From JBBSEZ01 sp038239195 (GTDB lineage: Bacteria > Planctomycetota > Planctomycetia > Gemmatales > Gemmataceae): 64,000 nt of DNA. Of this stretch, positions 55,489 through 64,000 are shown in pieces. The stretch covers positions 1-64,000 of the forward strand of contig JBBSEZ010000004.1 in NCBI GenBank assembly GCA_038239195.1. Direction: 5' to 3'. The notes beneath the pieces were generated by a model. The model had not been told where the DNA came from, ran no database searches, and was given only the letters and a program-made list of their open reading frames with translations. How positions within the stretch are numbered: the first letter of the stretch is position 1; the number at the start of each line of letters is the position of its first letter. The translations under genes and the position numbers were made by a program.

Positions 55489-57180
55489 ATGAGCCAACAA
55501 CCTTCCCACGACGCCCCGCCTCTTTCGGCCTCCGGCCTGACACGCCGCGGGCTGTTCGCGGCGCTGGCGGCCGCGGGCATCGGCTCGGAGGTCTTTCAGC
55601 GCGCCGTCGCGGCCGAGGGGGACAAGCTCACACCGATCACGGCCGAGCGGATCAAGGAGGCCGAGTGGGTCGCCGGGCTTGCGCTCACCGACGACGACCG
55701 CAAGGCCGTCGCCCGCACGGTCGAGCGCTGGCAGCGCGAGTTTCGCAAGCTCCGCGCGGTCAAGCTCGACAACAGCGTGCCGTTCCCCCTCGCGTTCAAC
55801 CCCGCCCCGGGCCTGCCCCCCGGACAGCGGACGGGCACGGTAGCGATGACCGAGAAGGGCGCTCCGGAAAAGCCGGCTTCGGAAGAGGCCCTGGCCTTCC
55901 TTCCCCTCACCGCCCTCGCCGGCCTGGTACGGGAGCGAAAGGTCAGCTCGGTCGAGCTGACCCGGCTCTACCTGAAGCGGCTCAAGCAATACGATCCCGT
56001 GCTTCAGTGCGTGGTGACCTTGACCGAGAAGACGGCCCTGGCGCAGGCCGCGCAGGCGGACCGGGAGATAGCGGCTGGGCGCTACCGAGGGCCACTGCAC
56101 GGCATCCCCTGGGGGGCCAAGGACCTGATCTCCTACCCCGGCTATCCGACAACCTGGGGGGCCGAGGCCTACAAGGCGCAGCGGCTCGACGGCAAGGCGA
56201 CCGTGGCGCAAAGGCTCGACGACGCCGGCGCCGTGCTGGTGGCCAAACTGTCGCTGGGGGCCCTGGCGTCGGGGGACCGCTGGTTCGGCGACCGCCAGAC
56301 GAAGAGCCCGTGGTCCCCCACCCGAGGCTCGAGCGGGTCGTCGGCGGGCTCGGCCAGCGCGACCGCGGCAGGGCTCGTCGGGTTCGCGCTGGGGAGCGAG
56401 ACGCTGGGCAGCATCGTCTCGCCGTGTCGCGTCTGCGGCACGTCGGGGCTGCGGCCGACCTTCGGGCGCGTCAGCCGTGCCGGCTGCATGGCCCTGGCCT
56501 GGAGCATGGACAAGATCGGCCCCATCGCCCGCTCCCTGGAAGACTGCGCCCTGGTGTTCGGCGCCATCCACGGCCGCGATGGGAAGGACGCCAGCGCCGT
56601 CGATCGCCCGTTCTCCTGGCCGCTGGCCCGCGATCTGCGCACTTTGAAGATGGGATATTTCCCGAAGAGAACCGGCGAGGAAGAGCTGAAGTTGCTGCGC
56701 CGCCTGGGGCTCGCGCTCGTTCCGATCGCGCTGCCCTCGAAGCATCCCATCAACGAGCTGACGATGATCCTCTACGCCGAGGCCGCCGCCCTCTTCGACG
56801 AGCTGACGCGCGAGGGCAAGCAGGTGCCGAAGAGCTGGCAGTCGTCCTTCCAGGCCGGACAGTTCATCTCCGCCGGCGACTACCTGCGGGCCAACCGCGT
56901 CCGCGCTCGCCTCATGGAGGAGATGGCCGAGGTGATGGAAAAGGTCGATCTCTACGTCGGCGGAAACGACCTGGTGCTGACGAACCTGACCGGCCATCCG
57001 CAAGTGGTGCTGCCCAACGGCTTCGTGCGGCGGGGGAAGGTGACGGTGCCGAAGTCGATCGCGTTCACGGGCCGGCTGTTCGGCGAGGCCGAGCTGCTCG
57101 CGGTCGGCCACGCCTACCAGAAGGCCACCGGGCACCACCTCCGCCATCCGCCGATGGGCCGGCTCGAGAAGAAGGACTGA
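55489..57180 (+). CDS. Tat-exported amidase (amidase signature family)
   Basis: 563 aa from ATG 55489. Tat leader: LTRRGLFAALAAAGIG (~17-32). Amidase-signature core: catalytic Lys211 in GIPWGAKDLISYPG, Ser loop PTRGSSGSSAGSASA (~278-292), and nucleophile Ser308 in ETLGSIVSPCR; this is the Ser-cisSer-Lys triad. Substrate may be an amide or peptide amide. N-terminal ~95 residues precede the core. Next gene starts 77 bases on. Confidence 0.88.
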   Translation: MSQQPSHDAPPLSASGLTRRGLFAALAAAGIGSEVFQRAVAAEGDKLTPITAERIKEAEWVAGLALTDDDRKAVARTVERWQREFRKLRAVKLDNSVPFPLAFNPAPGLPPGQRTGTVAMTEKGAPEKPASEEALAFLPLTALAGLVRERKVSSVELTRLYLKRLKQYDPVLQCVVTLTEKTALAQAAQADREIAAGRYRGPLHGIPWGAKDLISYPGYPTTWGAEAYKAQRLDGKATVAQRLDDAGAVLVAKLSLGALASGDRWFGDRQTKSPWSPTRGSSGSSAGSASATAAGLVGFALGSETLGSIVSPCRVCGTSGLRPTFGRVSRAGCMALAWSMDKIGPIARSLEDCALVFGAIHGRDGKDASAVDRPFSWPLARDLRTLKMGYFPKRTGEEELKLLRRLGLALVPIALPSKHPINELTMILYAEAAALFDELTREGKQVPKSWQSSFQAGQFISAGDYLRANRVRARLMEEMAEVMEKVDLYVGGNDLVLTNLTGHPQVVLPNGFVRRGKVTVPKSIAFTGRLFGEAELLAVGHAYQKATGHHLRHPPMGRLEKKD

Positions 57181-57257
57181 GCCAGGCGCGTTCGCGCTAT
57201 AATTGACGATGGGCGAGCCGCCGGCACCCGCGTCGAGAACGGAGGAGGGCAGCGCCG

Positions 57258-57503
57258 ATGAAGTTCCTCGTCTGCCGGGCCTCCCAGGGGCCCGTGTCCA
57301 GAGGCCCGCCCTGCAAGGGCGCGGTGCGCGGGCCGGAGTCGAAGGCCTGGCCCGGCGAGTACACGTGGTTCATCGAGCTGGGCTCGCTGGAAGAGCTGAC
57401 GGCCCTGCTCGAAGAGGCCGGCGGGGCTCTCGGCCTGTTCGCGGCGGAAGAGGGCGAGGAGCAACCCGTCCTCCAGATCTTCGACGAGGACGAGGAGGAA
57501 TGA
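57258..57503 (+). CDS. Small hypothetical acidic protein
   Basis: 81 aa. Start MKFLVCRASQGPVSRG; CKGAVRG; then an acidic C-terminal tail (EEGEEQPVLQIFDEDEEE). GGAGGG ribosome site. No family recognised. A TATAAT box at 57198-57203 may be its promoter. Lies between the amidase and the amidohydrolase. Confidence 0.6.
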   Translation: MKFLVCRASQGPVSRGPPCKGAVRGPESKAWPGEYTWFIELGSLEELTALLEEAGGALGLFAAEEGEEQPVLQIFDEDEEE

Positions 57504-57560
57504 CCCCACGCGTCGGTGTCCTTCCGACTAATAGCATTCTCCCCATCACCCCATACTTCC

Positions 57561-58565
57561 ATGGACGTCACCACCCCCCCCGAACACAACGTGACCGGCC
57601 TCGACTTCAGCGAGCGCGGCCATCTCGCGTACGCCGGCCCGCTGGTCGATGCCCACGCCCACGTCATGCGCATCAAGCCGGAGGGCGCGGTGGACGCCGG
57701 CCCCGAGGCGATGGTTCAGGCCGAGACGATGCTCGACGTGGCCGCCGAGTTCGGCGTGCGGCGCATTTACTCGATGTGTCCTCCGGAGGACGTCGCCCCG
57801 CTGCGCGCGCGCTTCGGCGACCGCATCGCCTTCAACGGCCCCATCGCCAAGAAGCTGGATGAGCCCGACGACGCGGCCTACCGGCTGCTCGACCGCTTCC
57901 TCGAACAGGGCGTGCGGATGTTCAAGTTCTGGGCGGCGCCGCGCGGCCGCGACCGCGGGCTCTTCGTGGACGCTCCGTGGCGGATCGAGGCGGCGCGGCG
58001 AGCCCGCGCGGCAGGCGCCCGCGTCTTCATGGTCCACGTCGCGGACCCCGACGCCTGGTTCCGCACGGTCTACGCCGACGTCGCGAAGTATGGCACCAAG
58101 GCCGACCAGTACGTCGGCCTGGAGCGCATGCTGGCGCTCTTCCCGGACGCGACGTGGATCGCCGCCCACGTGGGAGGCGACCCCGAGCACCCCGACCACC
58201 TGGAGGCGTTGCTGGAGCGCTACCCCCACCTCCTCTTCGACACCAGCGCCACGAAATGGCAGGTGCGAGAGGTGTCGGCCCACCGCGACGCCGTGCGGGC
58301 GCTGGTGCTGCGCCACCCGGGCCGCTTCCTGTTCGGCTCCGACGCGGTGACGCGCCACGGCCTGCCGCGCGACCACTACGTAAGCCGCTACTGGTGCATG
58401 CGCACGCTGTGGGAGAGCGCCTGGGAAGGGCCCAGCCCCATCGCCGACCCCGATTACTCGCCCCCGCCCGAGGGCCCGCCGATGCCGACGCTGCGCGGGC
58501 TGGACCTGCCCGCCGACGTGCTGGCGGCGGTCTACCACGAAAACGCGGCGCGGGTGTTGCCGTAG
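57561..58565 (+). CDS. Amidohydrolase-family protein
   Basis: 334 aa from ATG 57561. TIM-barrel amidohydrolase: N-terminal metal motif DAHAH (~30-34), MVHVADPD (~155-162), AAHVGGDPEHPDHL (~199-212) and late FGSDAVT (Asp of the active site). Resembles the amidohydrolase 2 family (decarboxylases, lactonases). No signal peptide. Followed by a small hairpin. Confidence 0.83.
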   Translation: MDVTTPPEHNVTGLDFSERGHLAYAGPLVDAHAHVMRIKPEGAVDAGPEAMVQAETMLDVAAEFGVRRIYSMCPPEDVAPLRARFGDRIAFNGPIAKKLDEPDDAAYRLLDRFLEQGVRMFKFWAAPRGRDRGLFVDAPWRIEAARRARAAGARVFMVHVADPDAWFRTVYADVAKYGTKADQYVGLERMLALFPDATWIAAHVGGDPEHPDHLEALLERYPHLLFDTSATKWQVREVSAHRDAVRALVLRHPGRFLFGSDAVTRHGLPRDHYVSRYWCMRTLWESAWEGPSPIADPDYSPPPEGPPMPTLRGLDLPADVLAAVYHENAARVLP

Positions 58566-58592
58566 GGCGAGCGGGAGGACTTCGTTTGCCGT

Positions 58593-58616
58593 AGGACGGC
58601 TCTCCTGAGCCGTCCT
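58593..58616 (+). terminator. Small hairpin terminator
   Basis: 10 bp arms (AGGACGGCTC / GAGCCGTCCT), loop TCCT, 27 bases after the amidohydrolase stop; TGCGGGC then TTTTT follow at a distance. Confidence 0.6.
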
Positions 58617-58698
58617 GCGGGCAGGCTTTTTCCGCAACCCGCACGGGCCCCTGTGGTATCCTGGGGCCAGCCCTCGACCCCACCCACGAGGCCCCACC

Positions 58699-60708
58699 AT
58701 GCTCTCCCGCTCCGCGCTCGCCCTCCTCGCTTCCCTGCTGCTCGCCGGGGCCTCTCCCGCCGCTGCCCCGCCGAGCAAGCGCCACCTCTCCCTCGACGAC
58801 CTCTATCGTCTCGATTCGCCGCTGGCCCCCGCCGTCTCCGCCGACGGCAAGCGCCTCGCCTACGTCCGGCACTGGCTGGAGCGCAAAGAGAAGAGGGAGC
58901 GCTTTTCTCTCTGGATGGTCGAGGGCGCCAGGGACCGCGCCCGCCCCCTGGAGAAGGGCGAGCCCGACGCGCGCTCGCCCATCTTTTCGCCCGACGGCAG
59001 ATGGCTGGCCTTTCTCTCCACCCGCCCGCGGCCCCGGGGCTGGCGGCAGACGCCTTCGGCGCTACCCGAGTCCGACCCCAGCGTGGACGTGTGGCTGATG
59101 CCCGCGGCGGGCGGGGCCGCGATTCCTCTCGCTGGCCCGCGCAAGCCGTATGGCAGAGTGTTCAACGACGGCTTCTACGGCCGGCTGGCCTTCTCGCCCG
59201 ACGGCAAGTGCCTGGCGTTCGTGGCTGACGACGGCAAGGACGTGCGCTCCGCCGAGGAGAAGGAAGCGGGCGTGGAAGTGGTGCGCGACGATCAGGGCGA
59301 GGGCTACACCGGCTACCGCCCGGCCCAGGTGTGGCTGGCGCACCTCTCGCCGACGCCTGGCACTCACGCGGCGACGAGCATCGAGCGCCTCACGAACGAC
59401 GACGTCTGGCACGGCGATCCGCACTGGTCGCCCGACGGCCGGCTCCTCGTGGTCCACGCCAACGCCACGGCCGACCGCGAGTCGGTGCGCTACAGCATCA
59501 ACAAGAACTTCGACCTCTGGTCCCTCGACGTGCGGACGAAGGCGCGGCGGCGGCTCACCTCGGGACCGGGGCCGGAAGTCTCGCCGCGCTTCTCGCCCGA
59601 TGGGAAGCGCCTGGTCTGCCTGAGCGTCCCTCGCAAGGGCTCGCACCGGGACGTGTTCAACCTGGCCATCGTGACGCTGGGCGAGGGCGGGGCGCGATCG
59701 GCTGTCCTCTTCGACCACCACGGCCCCGGGGCATCGCGGCCCCCGCACCTCCCGCCGACGTTCCCGCTGCCCGAGGACTGCTGGGACGGCGCCGACCACC
59801 TCGTCTACCGCGCCGAAGTGGGGGCTCGCACCGAGACCGTGCGCGTCGATCTGCGCACGGGCAAGGGGGCCCGAGCGCCGCTGGATCGGGGCGAGCGCCT
59901 GCGGCAACTGCTGCCGGCGGGCAACGCCTTCCTGCGCCGGCGGGCCCTCGGCGAAGTTCGAGTCATCGCCTGGGACAATGGCGAGGGCAAGAAGATCGAG
60001 GGGCTACTGACGACCCCGCCGCCGGGCGTGGCGCGACCGCCCTACAAGCTACTGCTCCACCCCCACGGCGGGCCGCACAGCCGATCGGCCCTCGGCTTCG
60101 ACTTCACGGTGCAGCTGTTCGCCGCCCACGGCTACGCGGTGTTCCAGCCCAACTTTCGCGGCAGTTCGGGCTACGGGCAGAAGTTCATCGACGCCGACCG
60201 CTTCGACCTCGGCGGCGGAGACGTGCGCGACGTCCTTTCGGGCATCGACCACCTGGTGAAACAGAAGCTCGTGGACCGCAGCCGCCAGTACGTCTACGGG
60301 ACCAGCTACGGCGGGTTCCTGACGTGCTGGCTGGTAGGCCACACCAACCAGTTCCGGGCGGCGGTGGCGCAGAATGCGGTGACGGACCTGAACGTCATGT
60401 GGGGCACGAGCGACATCCCGAGTTGGACCGAGTGGGAGATGGGCGGCCGACCCTGGGAGGTGCCCGCGGCCATGCGCAAGCACAGCCCGCTGACCTGGGC
60501 GCCGCGCGTCGAGACGCCGACGCTCATTCTGCATTCCCGCGATGACCGGCGCTGCCCTCTGGTGATGGGGCGGATGTTCTACCGGGCGCTGAAGGCGCGC
60601 GGCGTGCGGACGCAGATGGTGATCTATCCCGGCGAGGGGCACGGCATCCGCCAGCCGCGGCACCGGGAGGACGTGTTGCGGCGGGCGCTGGCGTGGTTCG
60701 AGCGGTAG
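58699..60708 (+). CDS. S9-family prolyl oligopeptidase-like peptidase, secreted
   Basis: 669 aa. Signal peptide ~1-23. N-terminal ~380 residues form a WD40-like/TolB-type beta-propeller with repeated SPDGxxLAF motifs; ~420-669 is an alpha/beta-hydrolase. Catalytic Ser536 in GTSYGGFLT, Asp616 in HSRDDRRCP, His648 in GEGHGI. Family S9C cleaves acylaminoacyl or dipeptidyl peptides. No operon partner; DUF1501 gene follows 87 bases on. Confidence 0.93.
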   Translation: MLSRSALALLASLLLAGASPAAAPPSKRHLSLDDLYRLDSPLAPAVSADGKRLAYVRHWLERKEKRERFSLWMVEGARDRARPLEKGEPDARSPIFSPDGRWLAFLSTRPRPRGWRQTPSALPESDPSVDVWLMPAAGGAAIPLAGPRKPYGRVFNDGFYGRLAFSPDGKCLAFVADDGKDVRSAEEKEAGVEVVRDDQGEGYTGYRPAQVWLAHLSPTPGTHAATSIERLTNDDVWHGDPHWSPDGRLLVVHANATADRESVRYSINKNFDLWSLDVRTKARRRLTSGPGPEVSPRFSPDGKRLVCLSVPRKGSHRDVFNLAIVTLGEGGARSAVLFDHHGPGASRPPHLPPTFPLPEDCWDGADHLVYRAEVGARTETVRVDLRTGKGARAPLDRGERLRQLLPAGNAFLRRRALGEVRVIAWDNGEGKKIEGLLTTPPPGVARPPYKLLLHPHGGPHSRSALGFDFTVQLFAAHGYAVFQPNFRGSSGYGQKFIDADRFDLGGGDVRDVLSGIDHLVKQKLVDRSRQYVYGTSYGGFLTCWLVGHTNQFRAAVAQNAVTDLNVMWGTSDIPSWTEWEMGGRPWEVPAAMRKHSPLTWAPRVETPTLILHSRDDRRCPLVMGRMFYRALKARGVRTQMVIYPGEGHGIRQPRHREDVLRRALAWFER

Positions 60709-60795
60709 CGACCAGGCGCCCAGGGCCCCCCTTGTCAAAGCCCCCGCCATCGGCGATCATCAACAACACCCACCGCCTCCCGAAGGACCACCCCC

Positions 60796-62157
60796 ATGTT
60801 GCGAGTCCTTGGCAGTGCCTCCTCCGATTGCTCCAGCCTCACCCGGCGCAGCTTCCTCCAGGCAGGCGCCCTCGGCGGGCTCGGCCTGGCCGACCTCCTC
60901 CGCCTACAGTCGGCGCAAGCCAATGCGCCCGCCCGGAAGCGCGACGCCAGCGTCATCCTCTTCTGGCTCAGCGGCGGGCCGGGGCAGATGGAGACGTGGG
61001 GCCCCAAGCCCGAGGCCGTCGCCCAGTTCCGCGGCCCGCTCGGGGCCATCCGCACCAGGGTTCCGGGCATTCAGTTCGGCGAGCTCCTCCCCGAGCAGGC
61101 CCGGCTGATGCACAAGCTCGCCGTGCTGCGCACCGTCAACCACGGCTCCGGCGACCACACCAAGGCCAACCACTGGATGCTCACCGGCTTCGAGGGCCCC
61201 GCCTTCAACGCCCCCGATTTTCAGGTGCAGCGCCGGCCGTCCCTCGGCTCCGCCGTCGCGAAGCTGCGCGGCGCCAACCGGCCGGGCCTGCCTCCCTACG
61301 TCGCCGTTCCTCACCTGCGCGGCGGGACCGACAACTTCTTCCACTACTCCGCCTACCTGGGCGGCGGGGCCAACCCCTTCATCGCCGAGTCCGACCCCAA
61401 TCTGCCCTCGTTCCACGTGAAGAACCTCGCCCTGGCCCGCGACCTCACCTTCGAGCGCCTCGAAGACCGCCGCCAGGTGCTCGCGAGCCTCGACGCCGTG
61501 CGCCGCGCCGGGGACCGCGCCGCCAGCAACAGGGGCCAGCACTATCAGCGCGCGTTCGACCTCCTCACCAGCAGGCAGGTGGCCCAGGCCTTCGACGTCG
61601 AAGCCGAGCCTGCCGCCGTGCGCGACCGCTACGGCCGGCACACCTTCGGCCAGAGCGCGCTGCTGGCGCGCCGGCTCATCGAGGCGGGCGTGACCTTCGT
61701 CACCGTCAACTGCGTGCCCTGGGACCACCACGGCACCGCCGGGCAACTGCGCACTCTGGAGGGGGCGAAACTCCTCATTCCGCCTTTCGACAAGGCCCTC
61801 GCCGCCCTCGTCGAAGACCTCGACCAGCGCGGGCTGTACGAGCGAACGCTGGTCGTCGCCATGGGCGAGTTTGGCCGCACTCCGCGCATGAACGACGCCG
61901 GCGGCCGCGATCACTGGGGCCACGCCTTCAGCGTGCTCATGGGCTGCGGCGGCATGAAGATGGGCCAGGCCGTCGGCAAGAGCAACCCGCGCGGCGAATA
62001 CGTCGTCGATCGCCCCATCAGCCCGCAGGACGTGGCGGCCACGGTCTACCACCACCTCGGCATCGACGCCCGCAGCGTCAGCTTCCCGGACGCCCAGAAC
62101 CGGCCCATCTACCTCGTCGAGAACGGCCAGCCGATTCGCGAGCTGGTCGGCTCGTGA
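60796..62157 (+). CDS. DUF1501 domain protein with twin-arginine leader
   Basis: 453 aa. Leader LTRRSFLQAGALGGLGLADLL, the Tat form seen in the paralogue at 1913-3352. Core: SVILFWLSGGPGQMETWGPK (~54-73), NHGSGDHTKANHWMLTG (~115-131), VNCVPWDHHG and MGEFGRTPRMNDAGGRDHWG (~355-374). Overall alkaline-phosphatase-like family of planctomycetes; activity unproven. Convergent with the Nfu gene, 5 bases apart. Confidence 0.9.
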   Translation: MLRVLGSASSDCSSLTRRSFLQAGALGGLGLADLLRLQSAQANAPARKRDASVILFWLSGGPGQMETWGPKPEAVAQFRGPLGAIRTRVPGIQFGELLPEQARLMHKLAVLRTVNHGSGDHTKANHWMLTGFEGPAFNAPDFQVQRRPSLGSAVAKLRGANRPGLPPYVAVPHLRGGTDNFFHYSAYLGGGANPFIAESDPNLPSFHVKNLALARDLTFERLEDRRQVLASLDAVRRAGDRAASNRGQHYQRAFDLLTSRQVAQAFDVEAEPAAVRDRYGRHTFGQSALLARRLIEAGVTFVTVNCVPWDHHGTAGQLRTLEGAKLLIPPFDKALAALVEDLDQRGLYERTLVVAMGEFGRTPRMNDAGGRDHWGHAFSVLMGCGGMKMGQAVGKSNPRGEYVVDRPISPQDVAATVYHHLGIDARSVSFPDAQNRPIYLVENGQPIRELVGS

Positions 62158-62162
62158 GGACG

Positions 62163-62408
62163 TCACGGCACCGCCTCCAGATACTCCACCCCCGGCACTC
62201 GCTTGCGCAGCTCGTCCTCGATCCCCATCAGCACGGCCCGCACCGTGTTCGGGCAGCTCCCGCACGTCCCCGACAGCCGCACCTGCACCACGCCGTCCTC
62301 CACGCCCACCACCTCGACGCCCCCGCCGTCCATTTGCAAGAGCGGCAAGACCTCCTCGGCCACCACGCGCGCCACCCTCTCCCGGGGGTTCTCGCTCGGT
62401 TCGCCCAT
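62163..62408 (-). CDS. Nfu-type Fe-S scaffold (NifU C-terminal domain)
   Basis: 81 aa. The domain carries the Fe-S binding pair CGSC (Cys49, Cys52) in LSGTCGSCPNTV, preceded by QMDGGGVEVVGVEDGVV. Such proteins bind and hand on a 4Fe-4S cluster. Located 8 bases from ribF on the same strand, so probably one operon (ribF first). Confidence 0.9.
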   Translation of the reverse strand: MGEPSENPRERVARVVAEEVLPLLQMDGGGVEVVGVEDGVVQVRLSGTCGSCPNTVRAVLMGIEDELRKRVPGVEYLEAVP

Positions 62409-62416
62409 GACTTACC

Positions 62417-63367
62417 TCACGCCAGGGGGGGAAGGGGCGGCGCGGGCCACTGCCGCGCTTCCTCGACGTCGCGCCGCAACTGCTCGATCAACTCCACCAC
62501 GCTGCCGAACGGGCGGACCTCGCGCAGCCGGCCGAGAAAGTCCAGGGCGATCGGTTGGCCATAGAGCTCGCCCGCGAAGCCGATCAGGTGGGCCTCTACC
62601 TTGCGCTCCTGCTCGGCGAACGTCGGGTTGGGGCCGACGTTGGCAGCGGCTGGCCAGTTCCCCCCGTCGCCCAGTTGGGCTCGCACCGCATAGACGCCAT
62701 CCCCCGGAACGAGCGTGGCGGCGCTCTCCAGGTTCGCGGTGGGGAAGCCGATGGTGCGCCCGCGGCGCTGTCCCGTCCCGACGACGCCGGGGAGGCGGTA
62801 GGGCCGGCCAAGCAACGTCGTGGTCTGCTCCACGTCGCCGCGCAGCAGGGCGGCGCGCACCCGGCTGCTGGACACCTCGACGCCGTCGATCGTCCGCGGC
62901 GCGACCACCGTCAGGCCGATCCCGGCGGCCCGGCACAGATCGGCCAGGGTGTCGAGGTTGCCCTCGCGGTTGCGGCCGAAGCCGAAGTTGGGGCCCTCGA
63001 CCACGTGACGGGCGCCCAGGTGCTCGCGCACCACCTGCTCGAAGAACTCCGCCGCGGTCAGATGCAGCAGGTCGGGCCCCGTGCGCAGGATGACGACGTG
63101 ATCGGCGCCGAGCTCGTGGAGCAGGCGGGCGCGCTCCGCGGGCGTGGTGAGCAGGGGCAAGGCCCGCTCGGGGCGCAGGAACTGGAGCGGATGGGGGTCG
63201 AAGGTGAGGGCGACGGCGGGCCCGCCCACGGCACGGGCGCGAGCCCGCAACTCGGCGATGAGCGCGGCGTGCCCGCGGTGGGCGCCGTCGAAGTTGCCGA
63301 TGGCGACCGCGCCTCCCTGCACCTCGCCGGGAAGGCTCGACCGCCAATCGACCGTCTGGCTCGCCAT
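62417..63367 (-). CDS. ribF: Bifunctional riboflavin kinase / FAD synthetase
   Basis: 316 aa from ATG 63367; the frame is open to 63541 but homology begins at this start. N-terminal FAD synthetase half has the nucleotidyltransferase motif GNFDGAHRGH (24-33), then VSSSRVR (165-171); C-terminal flavokinase half starts near 185 with TIGFPTANLE (GFPTAN at 207-212). It makes FMN then FAD from riboflavin. Typical length ~310. Divergent from clpS. Confidence 0.93.
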   Translation of the reverse strand: MASQTVDWRSSLPGEVQGGAVAIGNFDGAHRGHAALIAELRARARAVGGPAVALTFDPHPLQFLRPERALPLLTTPAERARLLHELGADHVVILRTGPDLLHLTAAEFFEQVVREHLGARHVVEGPNFGFGRNREGNLDTLADLCRAAGIGLTVVAPRTIDGVEVSSSRVRAALLRGDVEQTTTLLGRPYRLPGVVGTGQRRGRTIGFPTANLESAATLVPGDGVYAVRAQLGDGGNWPAAANVGPNPTFAEQERKVEAHLIGFAGELYGQPIALDFLGRLREVRPFGSVVELIEQLRRDVEEARQWPAPPLPPLA

Positions 63368-63631
63368 GTCTGCCTCGATCCGTCCTCGCCGCGCCTTCTC
63401 CGCCGGGTTTATCTTGCGCAACACGCCGGGCCGCGACCACCCCGTGCCGACAGGCGGGTTGCCGGCCCACCACCTCCATGCAGCTGCATCGGGGGCCCTC
63501 CCGGCCAGGGCCTCGCCGAAACGCGCCCCTTCCAACGGCAATCTCCTCCCAAACGATACGGGTGGAGCCCCTTCTTCCGCGCTTCATGCCCGGCGCCGCT
63601 GCCGAGATTAGAAGAGCCGCCACGGGCGATT

Positions 63632-63637
63632 TATAAT
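63632..63637 (+). promoter_or_regulatory. Possible -10 box upstream of clpS
   Basis: Consensus TATAAT, 76 bases before the clpS start. The region 17-18 bases before it (TTAGAA, 63608-63613) is a poor -35 box. Confidence 0.35.
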
Positions 63638-63712
63638 TCGAGAGAGAGCTACGTCCGTCGTTGGCAGGGAAGCTGTTCCCAGTCCATGCCATCCGGGCGA
63701 GGGGAAACACCC

Positions 63713-64000
63713 ATGAGCCACTCCCACGCCGATCGTCCGCCGGTCCCCCACCTGCCGGGGCGCACTTCCGAAAAACAACGGCCGCTCGAGAAGCCGCGCA
63801 CCCGCCAACTGCCCCGCTACAAGGTCGTCCTGCACCGCGATTTCACTGACCTGATGTTCGTGGTGCGCAGCGTCATGGAACTGACCCGCTTCCCGCGGGC
63901 CGAGGCCACCCACAAAATGTGGGAGGCCCATCACTGCGGCCGGTCCATCCTTCTCATCACCTACCTCGAACGCGCCGAACTGTACGTCGAACAGTTCGCC
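63713..64000 (+). CDS. clpS: ClpS protease adaptor (cut by window edge)
   Basis: First 96 residues; the frame is still open at 64000. ClpS delivers N-degron proteins to ClpAP. RYKVVLHRDFTDLMFVVRSV (~37-56) and EAHHCGRSILLITYLERAEL (~73-92) match the family. The start of the family core usually reads VVLHNDD; here Arg-Asp-Phe replaces Asn-Asp-Asp, an altered substrate pocket. The N-terminal ~35 residues are a non-conserved basic extension. Start has GAGGGG just upstream. Confidence 0.85.
   Translation, partial: MSHSHADRPPVPHLPGRTSEKQRPLEKPRTRQLPRYKVVLHRDFTDLMFVVRSVMELTRFPRAEATHKMWEAHHCGRSILLITYLERAELYVEQFA

Overview
The window is high-GC bacterial DNA from what looks like a planctomycete, most likely a Gemmataceae-type lineage. 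The evidence is two DUF1501 proteins with twin-arginine leaders, a Uma2-family nuclease, a very long SecA ending in a SEC-C zinc motif, a TIGR02996-like tail, and intergenic repeats whose translations (ARNASEG, NQALQPT, VFICVHLWLI types) I recall as common in planctomycete genomes. A Kdo transferase (kdtA/waaA) suggests a lipid A outer membrane. This placement is inference; no rRNA is present.

Layout. 0.1-4.6 kb: secreted metallo-beta-lactamase-fold protein, GNAT acetyltransferase, DUF1501 protein, RMD1/DUF155-like membrane protein. 4.6-7.1 kb: three REP-like elements, a decayed ISAs1-type transposase, three small conserved genes (two frameshifted). 7.1-16.0 kb: MMPL transporter, rpsT, a fused polyprenol-type GT2 plus ArnT/PMT-type glycosyltransferase, a frameshifted methyltransferase with a coiled-coil tail, a secreted transglutaminase-like protein. 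16.2-18.7 kb: small-gene region with an unknown gene pair and two hicAB-type loci. 18.9-32.6 kb: housekeeping and energy genes: secA, kdtA, a class IV aminotransferase, a membrane pyrophosphatase (hppA), cstA, Uma2.

32.9-48.8 kb is one long mostly co-directional cluster for a decorated surface glycan. It has FdtA-like ketoisomerase and DegT aminotransferase (an fdtA/fdtB-type pair for a dTDP-3-amino-3,6-dideoxyhexose), a NeuD/PglD-like acyltransferase, a FemAB/GNAT-like acyltransferase, a beta-propeller glycosidase-like protein, three intact glycosyltransferases plus one truncated one, five SAM methyltransferases, and one 2OG-Fe(II) oxygenase on the opposite strand. Many junctions overlap (ATGA, GTGA, TGATG), indicating translational coupling. 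rmlA/rmlB-type nucleotide-sugar genes are not in the window.

49.0-55.2 kb: an exo/endonuclease/phosphatase lipoprotein, a secreted protein, two TatA-type genes with similar promoters, tRNA-Val(CAC) with a strong terminator, then an accessory patch: an in-frame HigB-HigA toxin-antitoxin fusion with a palindromic operator, an internally duplicated protein, and an Ogt/MGMT DNA-repair gene. 55.4-64.0 kb: Tat-exported amidase, amidohydrolase, S9 peptidase, second DUF1501 protein, Nfu-type Fe-S protein, ribF, and the start of clpS, cut by the window edge.

The strongest candidates for something new are the single-ORF HigBA fusion with an internal start, the three-domain zinc ribbon/beta-sandwich/methyltransferase, the fused GT2-PMT enzyme, and the glycan cluster as a whole. 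Four genes are broken by what each looks like a single missing base, so assembly error should be excluded before calling them pseudogenes.
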